The notes beneath the pieces are model-generated. The model was not told the origin of the DNA, ran no database searches, and saw nothing but the letters and a program-made list of their open reading frames with translations. Position numbers and translations under genes: made by a program. From assembly GCA_902729315.2 (NCBI GenBank), contig LR746268.1, positions 4,998,501 to 5,062,500 on the forward strand: a DNA stretch of 64,000 nt. The letters are read 5' to 3'. Every line of letters starts with the position of its first letter. The stretch's first letter is position 1. The stretch is from Spirodela intermedia (lineage: Eukaryota; Streptophyta; Magnoliopsida; Alismatales; Araceae). Positions 50,370 through 62,849 of the stretch are shown here, one piece after another.

Positions 50370-53300
50370 TTAACCATCAATCTGACTTTTTTTAAAAAAA
50401 ATCACCACATTCACCTCACCAAAAAACAAGAGTCATCGTAGATAGTATACAGGAATTGATTGGTGAACCCAGTAGAGGTCTTTCATCAGGCAACGTACCG
50501 GATCATTAAGGTTTGCACCGGAATCCTTCAGAAGTGCCGTCTGCATTTAAGAACAAAGCATCTCAGCAATGAGTCAACTTCTTTGAAACAGTCACAGAAT
50601 ATTTCTCCGGAGGAATTAATCACGAGACACGCGGAGTGGGGGAAACCAGAAAATTTTGAAAATCTACATGCATGCTGCATAACGCTCCTAAAAAAACAGC
50701 TAACTAGGCAGATCCAATGGATTCCTCCAACTGTAAATATTTATCGACATGATTGCATGAACGTGGATGGAAACGGTGTGCAAAACTCCATCACAATCGC
50801 TTTTAGGCATCCATTTCCTGCTTTATCATCACCAATATCATATCACTCCCCATATGTTGCTCGCTACATTTACTTCTGTTCTCCAAGGCTTCTGGTTACG
50901 GCAACCCTAAGTGTATTCAGTTTCTATAATGGCTTTTCAAAATTTACAGAAATCATATCCTTTTTCTTCTGTTTGAATTAAGTGATTGATATTTTGGTGT
51001 AGTATTTTGAAGGCAAGCAAATCAAATGGTAAGTTCAGGTATGGATATTTGCTTCCCATGATCATTGATCTATGTTACTTCTTGAGCATTGCTTCAACAT
51101 TTCAAAGCTGAAACCTGTTTACATGCCTTCCCAACTAGAAGATGACCAAAATCTGGATCTATCAGGGTTTCTAACAGGGTTTTCTGAAAATGAAGAAACC
51201 ACAAAAGTGAGGTCTTTTTCCTCAGTGTCGCAATATGAGCCAACATTTTTTCACATATCAAAAGAAAAAAAAAAAAGTTAAAACCAGCGGGAATCACTGG
51301 AAATATTTTCGGGCCAGTAAATCCCTTGTCGTTTGCTTCAAGTCAGATTATGGCTAGGGAAATTTAGAACAACCTTCAATTTATAAAACAAGGGTATAAC
51401 CCAGTTTGATGCCTATTGGAAAGAAGGCAAACATTTCTTCCTTTAGAAATTAGGAAAAGTAAGATTTTGGCGTTATAAATTTGTCATGAGAATGAGGTTC
51501 GTGTTTGTCTGTCTGTGTGTGCGTGTTGTCCGGGAGTATCTTCCTGAGACCTTTATTTCTGAAAATGAAACAAAGAAAGCACGCAAAGAGAAATTATCCT
51601 TGGCCCATAGGCATCATGGGTGAAGTATTGTATCATTCTCCACACGTTTTATGATCCAGAAAATAGGGAGAAAAGGGGGCATTATATTATAGGCATGCCC
51701 AGCCGGAGTAAAACAAGTCGGTAACTTATTGAATATACATCCAAGCCAAAGGAAATAAACAGGTCTTTCACAGAACTTTTATGAGACAATCAGGCTTATT
51801 TTTTGTCAAATCTGACCTGCCCATTTATGCGACTCATATAACGATTAGGAGCAGGGAGTATGAACTGATTGTCTCAAAGAGTGCGAAATAAGGGTGGACA
51901 CCTGAAATGCTGAGAATTGTCTCAGACTCATCTGTCATAATGCTCAATTATATCTCTATATTGATCAGAACATGCTATCAGAGCATGCAATGTAGAATCC
52001 ACACATTTTCTTGGGATTTTTAAAAGATTATGGGTGTATTTTTTGCCGATTTATGGACAAACAAATTAGGAAAATTTTTACTTCAATGGTACATTTTTTA
52101 AGTTTCTAATGGTTTTTCCACGCTATTTTACATGCGTGAAATATTTACTGTATTTCGACTCTACTTATCCTCTCTTTTATTTCAATGACAGTAATTCATA
52201 GAGTGGAAGTCATTTGAATATTACCTGAAAAATTCAAACATCCTATTGGAATGTTATCGATAATTCATGGGAAAAAATATTAAACATGACTTGCCCATAA
52301 ATCAGCTCTTTCCCCATTCGTCAGTGCAATCCAATTTTTTACTTCGGCTTTTGTGGCAATCATCAAGCTGATACAATTAATAATATCCTTATAATGTCAG
52401 GTTTAAAAATTAAGGACTGACTGTGATGTTATAACCTTAAAAATATAATCGAAAATCATTCAAGTATATTGAGATAGTAAAAGATTAACCAAGGTGCTGG
52501 ATAAGAACTGGTGAAGAAGAAACTAACCTTTCTCAGCCTCAGTTTCCTCAGTTCACTCTCCAATTGGTCCTCTAACTTTGTGAGCTCATTTATATCTTGT
52601 TCAACGAATCCATCATCGAGAACCCTGCAAAGCCTTGCTGGTGTTAGGACTACGCTAATATTCGTATGCTGTTTGGCTGATGATTTTACCTTTGGTCTAC
52701 CTTAAGTCCATGTTTCATTTCATGATCTGCAAATTCTACACCCTTAACCTTAATAAGAAAAGTGTGTAGTACTTCATTAGATTTCATCAGAAAAGTTTCC
52801 AGGCAGACAGGTTCAAAACTATGCGCCACAAAGAGTTACCACAGAACATGACCCAATTTGGTTCAAGCATTGGTTCTATAACATGTCTATCTTCATGCAC
52901 GTTCCATAGTTGCAAGACTAATGCTAAAATACTTGTCTTGCATATAATAGAAACTATATCATCATAGAGTCATAAGCATCAGATGTTTGACTTAAAAGAC
53001 ATTCACATACTCATAGTCATCAAAAAAATCAAATTCGGGCCCTTTTATTTATGGACCAGTCAATATATTGTTTTGACATTGTATTTAATTGTCAAAAGTT
53101 AATTGGAAAAAAAGACACATGGGTAAGCACACAATGTTGTCAAACATAGAGCTGAGTAAATAATACCTTTCGTGCAAGAACATTGTTCTTCACTTTTTTT
53201 TCCTCGTCTAAAAACCTTTTACAGCGCTCAAAGGTTTGCTCCAAGCTGAAATTTAAGAAAAAGATAATGTCATGTACTCACTAAAAGCAAATAGAATAAG

Positions 53301-56300
53301 ATTAATATGAAAGATAATGTAATTCAATGAGTAAACAACCACTATTTACATCAATAGATTTATTGTTTTTCAATATTGTCAAACTCATTTGTATATGGAT
53401 TATATAACATCATATCTAGTTGCAACACAGCAACCTATTGTGTCAAATTCTTCCTCTTCCTCCAATTTTAATGAGTTTTGGTTAAATGACACATGTATCC
53501 TAATTCTACTTTCTTAAATCTACATAGTATCTAGGTAGGATGACAATAAGAGTTCTCTCTCTCTCTCTCTCGTCGCATCTTAACAAGATAATGCACTGCA
53601 AGATGTGATAACTTCACAATGTACCCACTACAACTGCATAATTGTGTGATGCACCCCACTATGATCATGGGGTGAGAGATTTGACATCAACACGTAAAAA
53701 TAGTCAATCGCAAAAGATGAAACTTTGACATGACGGCACCACTAATCTGATGATATTTCTTTATAAGTTAGGCACATTGAGTCCTGCTAAATGCCTCATT
53801 GAGGAAGCTTGATGTCTTGACATTATTTCGGCACTACTATCTCCACAAATTGAAAATCAGAATCAATCATATGTTTAACTTTAAATGGTGTAATGGTTTA
53901 TTATTTATTATTGTTTTTGTGCTTTATCTTCTGTCCATATATTTTTGCCACAAATTGAGGCTCTAGAAATCTTTAGTGTCAAATGTACCATAGAAACATA
54001 AATAATGAGGAGTTTCAGGTCAACTTCCAACTTTTGTTGTGTTAAAGCCAACTACTACCTGAAGATTTAGTTCCTCAATTATGCTTATTTTTCACACAAA
54101 ACAATAGTTGTAGAAGAAGTTGTAATAATAGAAGTGAGCCATGGAGAAGCCATGAAGATCACAATCATGGTAAATAATACTTCATTCATTAAGACTGCAC
54201 ATTGTGTACAAAGATAGTTTGAGAAAAATTTGGATAGTTTGTACGACAAATAGGTGTACTTGTTAATAACTAGACTACAACTACTACAAATCTCACTATC
54301 ACTCCATCTCCAAGTACTTAATATTTTATGACTTTTAAGTAGAAACCATTAACTTCACATCTTTTATGTCACATTTCGTATGATAGTAATTTAGTTAAGA
54401 GACAAAATATCTACAGATAATAAACAAGAATACTAAGGAATGGCTTATTGTGTACATAATGGACATAAAAACAATGTAAGTGAGACAAATTGTTGCCTCA
54501 TTATCTTTTGTTCATTTTTGAAGTCCTATTGAGGTGATATCATTAACCTCACCGATAATTTATTTATCAACAGTTATTAACACTTCTCCACCTTCAATTC
54601 ATGTAGTTTTTCAAGTTTTTTTAGTTTTATTTATTCCAAGTATATATTCCAAGTATATTCATCAATCTGCAACAGCTTTTTACAAATTACCCTCTCAATT
54701 TCCTCAAATAATTATTTACCTATCACTACATAAATTATTATAGAAATTTCACTCACCATTTTATATTCTTTATCACTTAAATCTTGAATTATCAAGAGGC
54801 TATCAAGTGTGACCTAGAAAAATGTCATTGAGGACATGACAACGATTTGGAGTTAGGGCACTTGTGAGTTGGCTTCTCCACCATCACTTTGTGTTTCTCT
54901 TTACGATGAAACATGACAAGGTTACCTATGACATTCACATGTCTAACCAATTATCATTAACATAACATACATATTGTTACTATATACCTAGTTTATTCTA
55001 CAAAATAATTGAACCTAACAAGATTGAGAGAGGGAAGGAGATAGAGAGAACAACAAAATAAGCATTTCAAAGTTTTTCCTTCACTCAAATGTTGACATCA
55101 AGACCTCTTTACCATTAAAAGAGAAGTTTATGAAATATTTATCTAATTTAATACACTAACTTAAATTAAGCAATTTCTATCTCCCAATGAACACCTTCCA
55201 TATAGTCCAAATCTTACAATGACAAATTTGTATCTACATTTAGAAGAACTCCATAATAAAAAATTAGCATGTTAATGTCCTCATTCCTGTCATTCACCCT
55301 AAACTTTAGCTATTACTCTCATCATGCTTAATTTTAAATGTTTTGAATATCAGATAAATGTTTTCCTTAAAAGGAGGATGTTTTACACCAATTCTCCTAA
55401 GGACTGAACTATTAATTTACTTTTTTAGAAAAATCTTTGAGCCAATTAGTATCATATCTTTACCTAGCAAAATACCCTACCCTATCTTGTAGGCTGGATT
55501 GAACGAAGAATAGCATCTCATGCGCCACCGTTATTTAAATGTTTGTGATAAGTACCAAATCAATAATCTCTGGTCACCATGCCCCAAATTCTAAAGTCAT
55601 TTCATGAAAACTCTAGTAAAAATCTCCCCATAAAGAAAGGAAAATAGATTTTTTGCACGATTTTGTGCAAAGAAATAAAGAATTGATAACACAAAAGAGT
55701 GTAAAAAGAGATGATGAGGCTTCCACGAATTCAAATATCTATGATCCTGAACCCCTATTGACATCTCAAGCTCAAAAAGGTCTCAAGGTTTCTCATCAAT
55801 GTTCAAGGAGACTCTACCAAATTTGTTCTTACATTCACTTTGTCTGGCATTTTTCATTTTTCATTTTTCATTTTTCATTTTTGTTTGGCATGCTTCTATT
55901 ATCCTAAAAATATTTAGTTAGAACCCAAGGGAAGCTAACTTTTAATAAGGTAGCAGTACTAAGTAAAATACATAAAATAAGGTATGGGGATTAAAATTAA
56001 ATTAAAATACAAAATAATTAATGATGTTTCGTGTTGAAATTACATATTCACATTAAAACAAAACAAATATGATAATCCTTCTCCATCTTGTTGGAATTTA
56101 TCTCTCATTGCCTTAGGCCAACGAATTATGCCTAGTTGAATGGACAACATTGGTTATTTATTGTCTTCTTAAAACACTCTATGCCCCATTCATGACAATG
56201 CAATTCTTTATGTAAGAAGTAACAAGAGTTTACACCCAGAATACCTTCTTTATTACTTACCTTTAGTCTTTCTTCCTTTTTCATATAAGTCCTCGCCTTA

Positions 56301-59300
56301 GTTAACAAGGGAAAAAATCATGGAAAAAAAGGAAAGCTCTAAAAGACAATGACATACGATCATGTGTACCCCCTTTGAAAAAGGATCCCCTAATTGTTTT
56401 CAATTAATTGCACACAACTAAGCAAAACAAGTAGTAAATTTATGAAGAATGCAATAAGATTAGTAAATTTATGAACTCCTATCAAAAAAAAATTACATAC
56501 AGGTGTCTTACAATGTTATTCACCAGGTTAAACTTTTAGAATTCATTATCAATGTATGAGAACATTTGCATAGGTCAAAAAGACACCATGTTAAAGACTA
56601 TTATCCAAGAGTGCACTCAATTGGGCACTCAATTGGGCCTTCTTAAAGATTACTTTCTAGAACCACCTCAAAAAAGAGGATTATCCAAGAGTTAAATTGA
56701 TATAACCTCAATGCAAAACAAATCCTACTTGATGATATTATACCTTTGAGGAAAATGTAATAACATAAAAAAAAATTATGCCACCTTAAATGCTCAAACA
56801 AAGTATATAATCATGGCATAAATAATACCTAAATTGTAGAATTCTAATTTTATAAAGGAAAGTGCACGATTCTAATTTATGGTCAACACATATTCTCACA
56901 AATTATTTTGAAGGTAGACCTTTCAATAAAAGCCATTTTTGTAAATATTTCATTTCAACATTTCATCAGATACATCAAAAGAGGCATTTTTTTCATTTAT
57001 TGTCAAAAGGAAGATCCCCTAATACTCATGGGAGGGGGGCAATAAAATTTCAGCATGAAAGACGAGAAATACAACCATACATAGCCATTACTTCACTTGA
57101 GTATCCTAGAATTAAGGTCAAACTAAGTCAACTTTGTTCAACAAAAACTACAAGTAGAAGATATGAGCTGCAAACTAAATATTATGATGCTAAAACAACA
57201 CACCCCTCCATAGGAAAAGTAGTGTAAATCGCTAAAAGCAGGGTGAATATAAGCCTGTGAGAAGAGTTCAATATTTAATAAGCTTTACCATGTGTTTTAT
57301 GCCACACACACTTAGGGTACCATAAGCTGCTAACATTGCTTGTCAATTAATGTTCTAAGAACATGCAAATGCTTTTGTTCCTAATACTTTGATGATAAAA
57401 ATGAGAAGTGTTCAACATCATATGATGTAATTTTCTCCTCACTTTCTTCAATTCCACCATCTTAGATGCGAAATTAATGGTAACAGAAATAACTAACTCG
57501 AAAACCTTTCTTAGGGGCATCCATCAATATCACCCAATTTGATCAGCGCATGATATATTTTCTCACTAAATTATCAAGAAAGATATGCAAAAATGTCCAA
57601 CTAGAGATTCCAACAAATATCCATAAGATCATGATTTATTATTGAGTTTAGAATGGGCTGAAAGCCCATGAAGCACCTGAACCAATAAACCTCTTCACAT
57701 CCATTTCTAGAGTCCAGTCCCAAAACTATGAAATGAAATTTGCAAGTTATGCAGATTGACAACATAATAAATAGCCCGCTTAAAGGTTCACCCAACCTTT
57801 CAATGGTCTCTAGTGCCAAAAGCCCCAGAAGGTTAGGGGGGAATAAATTCAAACCAATACTAATTGATTCGCACTTTTACTGATATCCAACCTCTGTCAA
57901 AAACATTATCTTTACTCAAATCAGTTCGTCGCCAATAATCACACTTATTCTTTACCGCCACCTCTCGTTTTCCTCGGTATTCTCTTAGTGGTCCATAAAT
58001 TCAAGAAGTAAAACAACCACGGATTGTGAGGATAAAGGTTTCATCATCTTTATAATTGAACTAGTAGAGGGATGGATTTTTTCTAAAATGGGGGTAGACA
58101 GATGAATTTTTTTCTGGAGGGATGATTTTTTGCGCACAGAAAAATCATTCACTGCTATCACTATTGGGCCATATGGCCACTTGAATTAAAGCGAGGGCTG
58201 TTGAGGGAATAAACATGAGTTGATGAGCCAATTGAGGGACTTGGGGGGAAAACAATATGACTAATGGAGAAAGAGAGAAGTGAAAATTGACTGACTTGTC
58301 GTTGGGATAGATTCCCCAATATTTCCTGACTGTGTAAAATCTTGCTACCTCCCTAATCTTTCTTCATGACTGTATAAAATGTTATCACCTCCCTGATCTT
58401 TCTTCATGACTGTATAAAATGCTATCACCTCCCTGATCATTCTTTCTTGTTTAACATGCATTTGGTCATCTCTGAGATAAGCTTCACGTGTGGAAGATCA
58501 AGCCGGGGGACTGTACAAGAGTATCACCTGCTAGTCCGTGTTGTATCTTATTGGGAGAAAGAATAAGGAAAGAGAATTTACCAGAGAATGGAGCTACACC
58601 GATATCCAACCGGCCTGGAATGTAAGATTATGTGGAAAGGAGGTTAATGTGTTGCTTAGGGCAATGAGGCATGGCGACAGAGCTGGCTATTTATAAGGAT
58701 GGATGAAATGTTCTGGTCAGAGAGGTGAAGAGTCTCCCTAGAATATGAGAAGGTGAGGAGTTTGTAACGAATTTTAAACATTCAACGCTCCAGGGAGGTG
58801 AAAAGTTTCAGCAATCAGGAAGATGAAAGGGTTGCGAAGGCGAAGGGTCAAAGGGAGATGAGGATTCACGAGTGCGAACAAGGCATCCCTCACATGAAAA
58901 AGATAAGAATCGCCCAAAAACCGTCTAGACTTTCGCGCAAAGTTCACTGAATAACTTAACATCATGGGTGTCTACAAAGTGAAAAAGGCAAAGCGGATAG
59001 AAATAATAACATGCTATCTGATCCGAAGGTTGAATGACAATGACACCCATTGCATAATTCCTCAGTGGGGATAAAATACATCCGGTCCTCAGTTTTTCCA
59101 GCTTACCACGAGGATTTTATTCAAAAACCAACCATATGGTGTCATGCCGGAAACCAAGAAATTATTCATGAACATTTACAAACCACATATCCGAGTAATT
59201 TTACGGCATATCGTCTGTTATTGTCGTTCAGAGAAGCAATAATGTACGGCTAATATTTGTCAAACACGGTAATCAGGAACTGATAGTTATGCCGATGCTC

Positions 59301-61004
59301 AATGCTTGCCCCCATATTCAGTCCCTTTGCTGGACGTCCATTCCCTCTCGAGATGCTACAGACTACAGAACAGCTAGTCCACCAGCTCTGCTCGGACCGC
59401 ACCAACGTAAGTTCTCGTGTCCCCCAGTGGAGGGGGGCCTTCTCTTCCCTCTTGAAGAAGAGGCCCCACTGAAATAGGAGAATGGAAGACTGGGAGAGGA
59501 GGCTATATCGAAAAGTTTGATGTGCCACCAAAACTAACGAAGAAGAACCGCCAAAAAAGAAGACGGAGGTATGTTCGACGGTATGCATATCAATTTAGAA
59601 TCTTCCTACTTGCTGAAGGCTTGGCTGCCATTAAGAGAGGTTCAGGGAAGAACTCTTCCAAGTCTCATCATCGCTCAAATGTATGCTCATCATCACAGTG
59701 AAAACTTATTTGAAAAAGATAAAGAGAGCTTTTTGATGATGCATCTTATAAGCTGTTGTTTGCTGGTTGCCCGAGCTACCATTGTCGGGGACAAATAAAC
59801 GCCAACTAGAAAACCGAATAAGTCCATAGATAAGCGGAGGGCACGGGGTGTTGGAAGGAAGGGACGGATAAAATAAAGCTCACAGGTCAAAGGGAACCCC
59901 CCCCCCCAATCTCTCACAAGCGTCGTGTTCATGAATCTAGACACAGGGAAAGCTTCCGAGAACAAGGCTTCTGTGACTATTTCATAGATAGGGAAAAGAG
60001 GAAAATTGCGAATGTGCCCTTTCTTCTTTCATTTGATATGTGTCAAAATGAACACCGTCACAAAAGTGTGTGCGTCTCTCTAAGGTGCATCAACCTTGCG
60101 AAGCAAAGAAATATTCATCGGCTAGAACTCTCTGTGCAGCGTTTATCTGCTTGCTGTCTCTGCGTGTGCACCTGCGGAGAGAGCAAACGCGTCAACCCCA
60201 CGACATTCCGTGCATTCATCACGGAAAATGCCCGTTTTGCGACGCTCCCGAAATCGACCTAAATACTCATTGGTCTAACATTATCCGTCCTTATCCTAGC
60301 AAGGGAAAAACATGGAGGAGGCTCTCCACAAGCTACGGCGAAGCTGAAGTACATCGCCGTTGGGAGAAGACACGAAAGAAGAGAGAAGACACCGCGGCCA
60401 GGAGAAAGCGTTCTCACCAGCAAATCAAATCCAGACTCGAGGTGACACCAAAACAACTGCACTGGTTTTCCCTCTTTCCTGTATTTTTCGAAGCATACGT
60501 AAAATAATCGCCGAACGAAAACGGAGAACGTATACCGTGTCGTCGGCTGGGAATCAGACAATAAGGAAACCAGATCCACCGGTACTAAAGAGAGGTGAAT
60601 GGAATGGACGGCCACGGGGAACAGAAAATCTTGAAAGAACCTAAGCACAATCGAAGCCAGAGCTCGGATTGTTCCTCCCCAAGGAGTTTTCATTCGATTA
60701 TTCCCGTGGATCGATATAAGGACCTTCTGCGGACGCCTCGCGGTGTTATCGATACATCAGCATGCATTTCACAAACAGGAAGCGGAAAGCAGGCGGATAG
60801 AGGGGGGGCGAGCATGTACCTGGACTGGCTGGAGAAGTGGGAGAGCTTCCCCTTGGGTGAGAAGACTACGACTCCGACCTCGGCGTCGCACAGCACGGCG
60901 AGCTCTCGCGCCTTCTTTAGCAGACCGCTCCGACGCTTAGAGAAGCTCACCATCCGCCTCGCCCCATCATCGATCCGCTGAAGCGTCACCTTCCCCCGCA
61001 CCAT
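50370..61004 (-). CDS. FLC/SOC1-like MIKC MADS-box gene (gene 2), module D3 copy
   Basis: Paralogue of the gene at 37641-47526, with the same structure. Exons: 60820-61004 (185 nt), 53167-53245 (79), 52690-52748 (59), 52528-52624 (97), exon 5 not located, 50499-50540 (42), and a terminal exon from 50381 with stop at 50370-50372 (IDG then TAA). The MADS domain of exon 1 is identical in protein to the D2 copy. Exon 2 ([17 protein letters not shown]...) differs at three residues, exon 4 at two ([17 protein letters not shown]), exon 6 at one ([14 protein letters not shown]). Exon 3 ([19 protein letters not shown]) differs at eight of about 20. No stop or frameshift is seen, so it is probably functional. 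Intron 1 is 7.6 kb. Clade call and exon 5 uncertainty as for the other copy. Confidence 0.82.
53246..60819 (-). other. Intron 1 of gene 2, module D3 (7.6 kb)
   Basis: Counterpart of the D2 intron 1. It is longer because of a roughly 690-bp interval at 58650-59338 and a 40-bp tandem repeat at 58327-58445. ORFs at 59250-60693 (up to 145 codons) correspond to those in D2 but with altered frames, arguing against coding. Confidence 0.6.
58327..58445 (+). repeat. Three tandem 40-bp units, D3 only
   Basis: Units at 58327-58366, 58367-58406 and 58407-58445, each starting TGACTGT and containing ACCTCCCT followed by ATCTTTCTTCA or a variant. Unit A has a single equivalent at about 45681-45720. It lies in intron 1 of gene 2. 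Confidence 0.8.
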
Positions 61005-61090
61005 GCCTTCGCTCCCTAGGAAGAGCCCTAGACAACTACCAGGGCAACGACGGCCGGAAGACAAGGGACTAGAGGAACCGCCTTCCTGCG

Positions 61091-61125
61091 CAGCTCAGCT
61101 CAGCTCAGCTCAGCTCAGCTCAGCT
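61091..61125. repeat. (CAGCT)7 pentanucleotide repeat upstream of gene 2, D3
   Basis: Seven perfect CAGCT units 87-121 bp upstream of the gene 2 ATG at 61004, probably in its leader. The D2 counterpart (47611-47640) is an imperfect, unexpanded version. Confidence 0.85.
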
Positions 61126-61326
61126 CGTGTATCTGTGTATGTTGAGGGGTTGAAGTGCTACTGATGGTCCCCTGAAGCGTGCAAACTTGGAATTCGAGCC
61201 GAGGGAATTATACACAGTTGAATGTCGCATCTCCACCCTTGGATAGATATCAAGGCGAAAGGAACCTTCCCAGTCCTCGGGTTTCTCTCTCCTGATATCA
61301 AAAGCAAATGTTTCACTTTCCCCCTG

Positions 61327-61331
61327 ATTGG
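61327..61331 (-). promoter_or_regulatory. Conserved CCAAT box upstream of gene 2 (D3)
   Basis: CGGCCAATCAGG on the minus strand, about 323 bp before the ATG, conserved with the D2 copy. A (GA)n tract lies just beyond it at about 61358-61376. Confidence 0.45.
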
Positions 61332-61943
61332 CCGAGGATGACCGGACTCAGCTCTTGGAGAGAGAGAGAGAGAGAATATGGATAGGCATAGAGAGGATGA
61401 GGGGAAGGAGAGCATCGAGAAGCGAGGCCCAGAACGTTCTGGAGCTCGTGCCGCGAAGAGTACCATCTCCACCGTCGACATTTATTCGCTAGACCTTGAG
61501 ATAAGCACGTGTACGAACCGATTTATTCCTCGGTCAGAAATAGTAAGGGTTTATATGAAGACACGAGTCAATCCAACCCGAGGTAATTATAAGGTCAACG
61601 CATATGCCAGTCAACGCGGACTGTCTGCGGGCTGGGCAAAACCATCTGCGCCAAAACACCGACAACTCTCTGCCCCTCGGAGGGAGGCATGGCGGTAGAT
61701 TTCTGACAGGAGTTGCGGAGTGGACATACGGGAGAGAGAGAGGGAGGGGGGTGCGTCCGATTTGGGACTATACGACGAGTCGATGACCCGGCCGATTTGG
61801 AAATTCGTCGGTATAAAAATTTATGCAATTAAATCCCTTGACAAAGTCCATCGGAACAGTACTCGTGGGCTCGTCACTCACCCACCCAACTCTCCAATGG
61901 CGCCAAATGTCTTTCCATCCCGTTATTTTAATATTTTATTAAT

Positions 61944-62441
61944 AAAAAAAAATCCCAAGAGAGGTGCTGTTAACGAACCCGGGCGTCATTTATCCGTCAT
62001 CCAATTTATAATTTATCAACGATTTTAAAATCACGCCCGTAGGGGGAAAAAAAAACAGCCCCCACTCAGCTCAATCACGGCACTGAACAGTCTCCCCCGC
62101 GGAGCTCCCCCAAACACGGTGGTGAGAGGCCGGTTGTGCCTTGGAGTCACCGCAAACTCTTCGGACTGGGTCAGAACGCACGAAGGTGGTTTTCTTCTTC
62201 TTCTTCTTCTTCTTCTTCTTCCAGTCCTCGCCTCTCAAACGTGCAGAGGGCCGTCGACCAGAGGCAGGTGCGGGAAAGAGGAGAATTTCCAAATCCGAGC
62301 TTATCCGCTCTCGCCGTCAGCATAGGAAAGAAAGAAAGAAAAGAGTTGAGGGAAAAGGGACAAAAAGCCGCGCTCCAGCTTCCACCATCTCCTTCATTTC
62401 CACCGCCTCTGCTGATTCTCACCGAGCCTTGAGTTTCTCAG
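61944..62441 (+). promoter_or_regulatory. 5' flank and leader of the two-TM protein gene
   Basis: Single-copy sequence begins where unit B ends. It includes a (TTC)n tract at about 62192-62222 and CT-rich sequence typical of plant 5' leaders. A 262-codon low-complexity ORF starting in this leader is not considered real. Confidence 0.5.
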
Positions 62442-62849
62442 ATGGGTTCTCTTCTACCGCCGGAGACGAGGGACGAGGATCGCCAGCAGTCTCGGCTACT
62501 CTACGAGCTATGCGCTCTGGTCCTCAGCATCCTCAGAACCTCGTCACCGGTACCGATCCAGTCTTCCGGCCCTCCCCCTTCGATGTCGGCAGGCAGGCTG
62601 CCGCCGCTATCGCCAGCGGGTTTTGCGTCTCTGCTGCTGGGCATGTCGCTGGCCTTGATGCTCTGTGGGTCGTTGACCTTCATGATCGGCTTCTTCTTGA
62701 TGCCGTGGGTGCTCGGGATTGGGACGGCGTTCTGCCTCGTCGGCCTCGTGTGGAATCTCTCGGTGCTGGGGAGGTCGATCCTCTACCCCTCTCCCCCTTT
62801 AACCCCAAGGTTTTCTCGGAAGCAAGATGCCAGGGGAACCCATACGTGA
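62442..62849 (+). CDS. Two-TM plant membrane protein of unknown function, 135 aa
   Basis: A single-exon ORF beginning MGSLLPPETRDEDRQQSRLL. Residues about 18-32 (LLYELCALVLSILR) form an amphipathic or hydrophobic segment, followed by a Ser/Pro linker. SPAGFASLLLGMSLALMLCG and FMIGFFLMPWVLGIG then form two closely spaced transmembrane segments (about 61-83 and 88-110), ending with NLSVLGRSILYPS. I recognise this layout from a small conserved plant protein family annotated only as a transmembrane protein. Start choice: the N-terminal MGSLLxPETRxED motif is family-like, and the ATG follows a CT-rich leader. The last 20 residues (TPRFSRKQDARGTHT) are unlike what I recall of the family and may be altered by a frameshift or an unrecognised splice. 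Convergent with the DUF3339 gene. Confidence 0.75.
   Translation: MGSLLPPETRDEDRQQSRLLYELCALVLSILRTSSPVPIQSSGPPPSMSAGRLPPLSPAGFASLLLGMSLALMLCGSLTFMIGFFLMPWVLGIGTAFCLVGLVWNLSVLGRSILYPSPPLTPRFSRKQDARGTHT

Larger units (their letters stand above)
48488..61943. repeat. Tandem duplication unit B (module D3)
   Basis: Second copy of the 13-kb MADS module, about 0.6 kb longer than unit A. The extra length is mainly a roughly 690-bp interval at about 58650-59338, present here and absent at 45912-45919 of unit A. Collinear landmarks are as listed for unit A. It ends where the flanking sequence of the membrane-protein gene begins. Confidence 0.85.

Noticed and set aside
51094-51297. Minus exon candidate [16 protein letters not shown] for missing gene 2 exon 5
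   Set aside because: Open in all three modules, but 69 nt or 37 nt depending on the donor, so neither length nor phase fits the 42-nt phase-0 exon.
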